64,000 nt of DNA from Tribonema minus (taxonomy: Eukaryota; Sar; Xanthophyceae; Tribonematales; Tribonemataceae), in the NCBI GenBank assembly GCA_017506865.1, contig JAFCMP010000323.1, positions 248,001 through 312,000 on the forward strand, given 5' to 3'. The notes under the pieces are model-generated. The model did no database searches, had not been told where the DNA came from, and saw nothing but the letters and a program-made list of their open reading frames with translations. Every line of letters begins with the position of its first letter. Within the stretch, counting starts at the first letter, position 1. The translations under genes and the position numbers were made by a program. Positions 58,501 through 64,000 of the stretch are shown one piece after another.

Positions 58501-61500
58501 CTCAATGCAGCGCAGCGCAGCAACAGGCCACCAGAGTGCGCCGCGCGCGCGATCGGGCTACGCTTGCCTCGACGCCAGCAACACCTGGCTGCCCCCGACG
58601 ATCCTGCCATGTCAGCGATAGTGGCATCGAAACACGCGCCTGTCCTGAAGTCTCTTGCACGCAGCACAGTACGTGCGACTGAAGCGCAGCGACACTGCCC
58701 CTCTCTGCCGCCGCCGCCGCCGCCGCTGCCGCGTTTTTCCAGAGTAATGCATTGCTGTCACATGTTGCGCTGTAGGTCGGTATGTGAGACTGAAGCGTGC
58801 CGACGCTGCCGCTCTGCACCGCCGCCGCCGCCGCAGGCCACGGCGCCGCGCCGCTGCCGCCGCCGTGCCGTGCCCTCCCAGGTTCATGCATTGCTTTCAC
58901 ACATGTTGCACTATAGGTAGGTGTATGAGACTGAAGCGCGCTGAGGCCGCCGCCGCCGCCGCAGGCCACGGCGCCGCGCCGCGGCCGCACGCCGCGTGGT
59001 CGCCGCCGACGCAGCTCAACGGCGGCAGCGAGCCGCTGCACCTGACGGCGTGCCACCGCCTCACGCCCAGGTGGCGCGCGCACAACAGCGCCGGCGGCGG
59101 CGGCGGCGGCGGTAGCGGCAAGGGCGTGTCGCTGCGCGTGTGCGCGTACAACGCCACCAACGGGTCCATTACGGACGCGCTGGAGATACGGCTGGGGTTC
59201 GGCGCGGGCGCGGCGCCGGCGGCGGTGCCCGCGGCCGCTGTGGTGCTGCGCGATCGGCTGCTGCCAGGTGAGGCAGCAGCACCAGCAGCAGCGCTCAGTG
59301 CGTGTGCGCATGACACGGCAGCAGCGCGAAACTGCGGCACTCGCATTACGACGGCGGGTTGCTGCAGGGCCCGCTGCTGCCAGTCGCTCGTAGCCTCAAA
59401 GCGTCAGAACCACATGTACCCGGCGCTACGGTTTTACTTAGGGTCATTTCTAGGGTTAAAGGTAGGGTTGCCGCATGTCCCTCGGCTGCCAGGTCAAGCG
59501 CGATCATTATGAAGGCGCAAAGTGTCAAAACCGCAAGCACGTACGCTCATGCAGGGGCAACAGTGCGGCCATTCGCACACGCATGCGGGAGAACATCGCC
59601 ATCTTGCTATGACAACAGACTGCTGCAGCACGCCGCGCTGCCTGCCAGGTGCGTTAGGGTTACCCCACACCCTAACCCACAGCGACCGCGGTTTGCTGCA
59701 GCCCCGCAGCTGCAGGTTGAAGCAGCTGCGCTCACGGTTCTACTGTAGCGGTCGCGCCATAAAAATGGATGATGTGCGGAAACTCAAGCCAGCACGTGGT
59801 CACGCAGCAGCAGCGTGTGTGCTTGATTTGCTGTGTGCGCTGGACGGCGTATGCATCCCTTGCGCTGCATACCCTGCCGTCGGCGCCAAAATTCCGTGTG
59901 CACCTGTGCTCGCCACTCTCTCCCCTCCCTTTCTAATCCCCCTTCCTTCCACCCCCACCCTCCTTCACCCTGCCCCACCCCACCCTCCCACCCCTCTCCT
60001 CTCTCTCTCTTTCTCACACACACACACACACGCACACGCACACGAAGGCACATTCACGCCCACGCTAAAAACGCACACACTCACGCTGACATACACACGG
60101 GCACACTCACACTCACGCTAAAGCCACGCAACTCACGCCGTAAAACCCTCAACGTACACTCACACCCGGAACAACCCGCAACGCGACGCGATACACGCTA
60201 CGCGTAGCGCAGGCACATCACACAGGCACACTCACATCCGCGCTCAACACACTCACACCGTGCGACACCCGCAACGCTCCGCAATACCCGCGCGCGCGGG
60301 CGCCGTGGGACGTGCCCACACACAGGCACACCCGCACCCACGCTCACAACGCACACACTCGCACATTCAAAAACCCGCAACGCTATACTCACACTGGCAC
60401 GCTCACACGTGCGCTAAAAACAAACGCATTGTAAAACAAATAAAACTGCGACGCGCGCGTGCAGGTGCCGTGTACACGTGGGACGTCCCCCTCGCGCTCG
60501 CCCCCGGCTGGCGCGCCCTCGCCGTCACCGCCACCATCACCATGCTGCACGCCGAGCCCGACCCCGAGCTCGAGGCGGACAGCGCCGCGGAGCTGGCCGG
60601 CGGCGACGCGCTGCTGCGCGCCGCCGCCGCCAAAAAAGCGGCAGCAGCAAGCAGCAGCGAGGGGGATCTGGGGGGCGGCGGCGACGCGGCGGCGCCGCCG
60701 GTGCCGCTCGTGGTGGGGGCGGGTATGTATGTTGTGCACGCGGAGGCGCTGCTGCTGCCGCGGGCGCGCGGCGGCGGCGGCGGGGGGCTGGCGGCGTTCC
60801 AGTCTCTGTTCTCGGGGCTCGCCCACAGGTGCAGTACGTGTTGTGTGTGACAATTTTTGTATGTACCTTTTGGGTATGTAGGTATGAGTGTTCACGTTCC
60901 AGTCGCTGTTCTTGGGGCTCGCACACAGCATATGCGTCGTGTGTTGGAGTGTTTTCTCTAGAAGTGTGTACCTTGTGGGTATGTAGATATGAGTGTTTAC
61001 GTTCCAGTCGCTGTTCTCGGAGCTCACGCACAGGTGCAGTGGGTGTTGTGTGAGAGTTGTGCATGACCTTATGGGTATGGTATGTAGGTATTCACCTCAG
61101 GCGCACTGTCCTCACAAACAAGTAGGTGCGCAGGCCAATGTTGTTGCTGTCCAGTGTGTGATGCGTGAGAGTACGCCTCTCATGGTATGGTACTGGTGTT
61201 GTGTGGTATGGTATGGTATGGTGTGTGTGTTCGCAATGTGCCTCACGGACGTCTAGGTTTGAGCGCTTCTTGCACCCATACAGCTTTGCACGTATGAGAG
61301 TGCTACAGCTTTGCTGCAGCGCGACATGTGCACTAACGAAGTGCGCTTCGTATGCAATTCATTTAGACGTCACATACTTGTGATTACGCAATTCGTGTTC
61401 ACCGCTCATGGACTGTAAACGTGCTGGTGTGTGAGCTTTAACGGTGGCTCTGCAGCGTTGTTAATACCGGCGCTTTTGGGTATGTACGTACGTGCGTACG

Positions 61501-63918
61501 CGGTAACAGCCGGAATCCTATTACCGTGCGGCATTGCCGGCTAGGGTTTAGGGTTAGTGTCATGTTGAAGTTAATAAGTAGGGTTGAACTTCCACAACTA
61601 GGTTCAGACAAATAAACACGTTCTACCGCAACAATAATGACTTTTTCGCTGGATTTGCCGCGCCCGGGGAGAAGAGGCCGCTGAGGCAGCCGTGTACTGT
61701 GAGTGTAGCTTGCGATAAGGGCCCCAAGTGGCAGCACAAATTCTGCCACTGCACATCTGGTGGTCATCAGCTATCACGGCTTCTTGCGCACATCGTGCTC
61801 TTGCCCGTAGGATGCAAAAGCGTCAACGCTGTGGCATCAAGGGAAAGGTTGTAGCCGAGAGCAGGACAGGCTGCACGCGTAGCTGCTGCCGGCAAGGCAA
61901 AGCAAGCACTGCAGGCCTACCACAGTTTTACGGCAACACAGCAGAGCGGGCGGACAGGGCTGCCAATGGCGAATGCATGAGGTGCTACCGTAGAAGCACA
62001 CAGCCTGCACGTCAGTAAACGGTCCCAGCATCAGCATCAGAGGACACAAGACAGAATAAGAAGGATGGTTGGGGTAGAGGGACTAGGTGGGGTTAGGGTT
62101 AGGGGCTAGGGTTGGCTAGCCCTAGCTAACCCTAATGCTAGGGTTAGCCGGTAATACGGTAAAACTCTGAAAATCCTATGTACTCCCCTGTTACCTTGTA
62201 CGTACGTACTTTCCCGTACGTACGTCATTAACAACACTGGACGCCTGCGCCCCAGGCCACAACTTTAAGGCGTTGCCCACAACAAGAAATAACAACAGGC
62301 ACTTGGGGTGCCTCTTGTTATTTCTTTCCTTTTTGCTTGATTTTTACAACGCCAGGCATTGCACTTTTTGAAGTTGTCGCCAACAGCAAGCACCGTGTGT
62401 TTTGTTTTGTTTTATGCTTATCGCTCTCTTGATTCTTGCACTTGCGCACTTTGCCTGAAACTTCAACAGGACAGCGCTGCCTGTGACCAGCGCGCCTTGG
62501 GCGACCTCCCTCTGCACCAATCCCGCAGAACTCGCCATGGCCATGGGCGCTCCCATGCCGTAAGTCTTCCCAATTGATTGAGGAAAAATGTTGGAGTTGG
62601 AGTGAGGATCGCAACAAGAGTCCATGCCGCAAGTCTTCCTATGGGATTTGAGGAAAAAATATTGGAGTAGGAGTGATAATCTCAGCAGGAGTATCACGGT
62701 CATCGGCACAGACTGTATACATGAGTGTTTTCTGTTGTGGGTGTAGAGTATGCAATCAATTTTTTGGCGCTGTATGCTGGTGTACTGGCCATCACTTTTG
62801 GTAATGCAACTTTGATACTGGGATCACCGTCAACAGTGTGTAGCTGGTGTTCACCATATCTGACATGCCGGCGTGTTTGCGCAAGGCAGCATCACAGCCA
62901 TGCTGCAGAGACGCAGAGTCAATGTACTTGTATGCATTCGTGCATGTATCTGGGCACATGAATTGCAGCGTATCATGATAGCGCACATCTGGTTTGCATT
63001 CAAGCGTGCAAGTGTGTAGGCATGTTGCAACAACGCCACGCGCGCGTATGCAGCAACGACCGATGGTGCGCCGCAACTGAAACTGCCATATTTTCTCGGT
63101 GCGCAGTGGATGACGAACTGGTGATGCATGCATCTCCGCTTTCACCAAACTCCCAAGTCCAGTCTTATTTGTAACAGTTGTAACCCTGTGCTGTGAGCAC
63201 CGCATCTAGACTAACTTCAAAGACTAACTTCAATTGTGACCCGTGCGCGCATGCATGCAGCGGCGACGGCACGGACGACGCCGCAGCGCCCGAGACGGCG
63301 GACGACCTGGAGCTGCTGGACGCGGACCACGGCGACGGCGTGCGCCGCACCGCCTGGGTGCCGCTGCCGCCGGCGCTGCTCTCCGCGTGCGACCATGCCA
63401 TCACCGCGGCGTGGGCCTTCGAGACGTGGCAGGGCAGCGCCATCACGGCGCAGCTCACCGCAATGAAGCAGCCCTATGGCGCAGCTGACATCGCAGCGAT
63501 CGGCGGCGCGGAATCCGGCGCGCTGTCGCCCAAGGCGCTGGCGGCGGCGGTGGCGGCGGCGCCGCCGGGCGCGGCGGCGGCGGCGCACGCGTGGGTCGGG
63601 CGCCTCGAGTTCCGCTGCGCCGACGTGCAGTGCGCGGAGACGGTCGCCGCGCACGCGGCGCGCCTGGCGGCGTTTGTGACGAACGGCGCGTTCGCGCTGC
63701 TGCCGGCGGGCAGCGACGTGCTGCGCGCGACGAGCGTGCGCGCGCCGGGGCGCGGCGGCGGCAGCGCGGCGGCAGGCGGCGACAACGGCGCCGCGGAGGC
63801 GAACGCGGTGCGCCTGTGGTCGCAGCTGCACCGCGGCGAGGCGGGCTGGCCGGGCGCCGCCGCCGTGTCTGCGCTGTCGGCGACGAGCCCCATGTTTAGA
63901 TCACCCGCAGCGCGGTAA
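49527..63918 (+). CDS. TPLATE-like TSET/TPLATE-complex subunit
   Basis: TPLATE is a beta-adaptin-like subunit of the TSET/TPLATE adaptor complex of clathrin-mediated endocytosis, lost from animals and fungi. Eleven exons join in phase to exactly 1441 codons: 49527-49629, 50586-50757, 51531-51843, 52175-52364, 52981-53187, 53870-55185, 55810-56218, 57090-57377, 58965-59267, 60465-60828 and 63261-63918. Similarity to plant TPLATE recurs in order. PFREELVAALTHTCAYVL matches LFREELVAMLVESC, preceded by GQRLGLMAEAFFAVMV as in the plant protein. LCVGWDGG to YTRLLTLILRL is next, then an appendage GGSEPLHLTACHRL (SGSSDPCHVEAYHL). The C-terminal WAFETWQGSAIT follows. Residues 1 to about 900 form the helical trunk; the appendage starts near 1015. 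The plant protein is about 1176 residues; the excess is Ala/Gly-rich insertions. Two introns (after exons 2 and 6) need GC donors to hold phase. A decayed copy of the last exon lies at 16690-17365. Confidence 0.85.
50333..50585 (+). repeat. Acceptor-side echoes of TPLATE exon 2, three copies
   Basis: GCAGTCACAGTACAGGCTGT, then ACTGGATGAGTTCAGCAACCC recurs from 50334 and 50428, with a partial copy at 50513. Spacing is about 95 bp and the copies are nearly identical; the real exon starts at 50586. The intron part (CCATGACTTAGTTGCCCAAA) is duplicated too. Confidence 0.92.
50816..50880 (+). repeat. Donor-side echo of TPLATE exon 2
   Basis: 50817-50872 repeats 50704-50757 (GGGGACGGACACGGCGCTGC, then AGCGCATGGA-GCGCGGCTGCG). 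The copy ends in a GT site (CAA|GTACAC), whereas the in-phase site of the true exon is CAG|GCGAGC. Confidence 0.88.
51190..51530 (+). repeat. Acceptor-side echoes of TPLATE exon 3, two copies
   Basis: CAGACCCATGGACGGCAACG (51255) and CAGACCCGTGGACGGCAACG (51392) precede the real exon at 51531. Each copy has its own C-rich tract and an AACTGCCACA/AACTGTCACA microrepeat. Confidence 0.9.
53205..53362 (+). repeat. Donor-side echoes of TPLATE exon 5, two copies
   Basis: GTGCTGCCGCCTCGCCGTGG, then CAGCACCTTCATAG|GTATG repeats from 53237 (nearly complete) and 53340 (first 17 bp), after the original at 53120-53192. Confidence 0.9.
55469..55499. repeat. Interstitial TTAGGG array, TPLATE intron 6
   Basis: Five perfect TTAGGG units inside an intron, followed by a GGGTCA end. 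Confidence 0.9.
56280..56640 (+). repeat. Donor-side echoes of TPLATE exon 7, decayed
   Basis: Segments at 56284-56315 (GGACCAGGCGCGCACCATGG), 56487-56530 (GCTGGAAGCGGTCACACGGC) and 56600-56635 resemble the exon 7 end at 56150-56220. They are interleaved with GAGTCATGAGTCCA-type microrepeats from the donor-proximal intron. Confidence 0.65.
57555..57720 (+). repeat. Donor-side echoes of TPLATE exon 8, two copies
   Basis: CGGTGGCCGCCGCGCGGCGG, then TGAGGCGCAG (57561) and a shorter GCGTGGCGGTGAGGCGCGGC (57694) repeat the exon 8 end and donor at 57358-57388. Confidence 0.85.
58678..58964 (+). repeat. Acceptor-side echoes of TPLATE exon 9, two copies
   Basis: GACTGAAGCG-GC-GA-GC followed by GCCGCCGCCGCCGC occurs at 58678, 58790 and 58927. 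The second copy includes a duplicate of the exon start (GCAGGCCACGGCGCCGCGCC at about 58833). The real exon begins at 58965. Confidence 0.85.
60000..60425. repeat. CA-rich microsatellite and CACTCACAC-type minisatellite, TPLATE intron 9
   Basis: A (CA)n core at 60015-60045 is followed by about 370 bp of variants on CACACTCACACTCACGCT, preceded by a pyrimidine tract. Purely repetitive; no exon seen. Confidence 0.8.
60885..61135 (+). repeat. Donor-side echoes of TPLATE exon 10, two copies
   Basis: GTTCCAGTCGCTGTTCT, then GGGGCTCGCACACAG (60895) and GGAGCTCACGCACAGGTGCAG (61004) repeat the exon 10 end at 60798-60834, with the intron block TACCTT-TGGGTATGTAGGTATGAG. Spacing is about 100-110 bp. 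Confidence 0.9.
61136..63260 (+). other. Long last intron of the TPLATE-like gene
   Basis: About 2.1 kb without coding character. It holds TTAGGG-like fragments (61552-61570, 62080-62150), GTAC-rich palindromes (61486-61502, 62198-62229), a strong hairpin at 62284-62326, and a duplicated block of about 70 bp (CCATGCCGTAAGTCTTCC at 62552 and CCATGCCGCAAGTCTTCC at 62622, both followed by GGAAAAA and ATTGGAGT). Confidence 0.6.
62284..62326. other. Near-perfect 19-bp stem-loop
   Basis: Left arm AAGAAATAACAACAGGCAC, loop TTGGG, right arm GTGCCTCTTGTTATTTCTT; only one of 19 pairs is mismatched. It lies within the TPLATE last intron, with a T-rich stretch after the right arm. It could be a small-RNA precursor, a foldback element remnant, or chance. 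Confidence 0.55.
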
Positions 63919-64000
63919 TGTCAAGTGCTTCTACGAGGGTCGGCCGTTGGTTGCAGGCGCGTGTGTGTATGCGTCCGCGTCTTGTGCCGCTGCTGTTGGC
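63919..64000. other. Downstream of the TPLATE-like stop codon
   Basis: 82 bp of 3' flank to the window end; nothing recognisable. Confidence 0.4.

Noticed and set aside
60000-60425. Open frames in the CA-rich tract
   Set aside because: Purely repeat-driven His/Thr/Leu strings inside a TPLATE intron whose flanking exons already join in phase.
1-64000. Echo arrays as introner elements or another mobile family
   Set aside because: Each array copies only its own junction; units share no common sequence, length or terminal repeats between loci.
1-64000. Virus-like or autonomous transposon genes
   Set aside because: No reverse transcriptase, integrase, capsid or transposase motif was recognised in any frame.

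Overview
This is nuclear DNA from a GC-rich unicellular eukaryote. Exons are strongly GC-rich and full of Ala/Gly/Ser runs. Introns are many, mostly GT-AG with at least two GC-AG, and they carry short TTAGGG/CCCTAA tracts. A TPLATE-like TSET subunit excludes an animal or fungus. Together with secreted Kazal-protease genes it suggests an algal or related protist (heterokont, haptophyte or similar); the lineage itself is inference.

Layout, left to right: (1) 180-4216 (+), the 3' half of an importin-alpha-like gene that starts before the window. (2) 5844-9710 and 11524-16133 (both -), two six-exon paralogues encoding a signal peptide, a Kazal-type domain and a V8/trypsin-like serine protease. 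(3) 16690-17365 (-), a decayed copy of the last TPLATE exon, in a stretch to 20226 with nothing else firm. (4) 20227-23779 (-), a DUF819 family membrane protein, divergent from (5) 24244-28182 (+), a class 3 lipase. (6) 29082-49143 (-), a giant BEACH protein of about 4560 residues (ARM-like trunk, ConA-like, PH-BEACH, BEACH, WD40). It is divergent, across 383 bp, from (7) 49527-63918 (+), an eleven-exon TPLATE-like gene of 1440 codons. Exon phases agree along genes 2, 3, 4 and 7. They agree in gene 5 with one weakly supported exon, and in gene 6 except at one homopolymer.

The most striking structure is not a gene. At about two dozen splice junctions, in every multi-exon gene, the exon edge together with its splice site and the adjacent intron edge is repeated in direct orientation inside the neighbouring intron, from one to about seven times. 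Unit sizes run from about 40 to 225 bp and divergence varies. I call these exon-edge echoes. They look like a genome-wide way of lengthening introns by local tandem duplication across exon-intron boundaries.

Functionally the window mixes nuclear import (importin alpha), secreted proteolysis (two Kazal-proteases), membrane transport or plastid envelope function (DUF819), lipid hydrolysis (lipase) and membrane trafficking (BEACH and TPLATE, sharing one intergenic region). No virus-like element, autonomous transposon, tRNA or rRNA was recognised.
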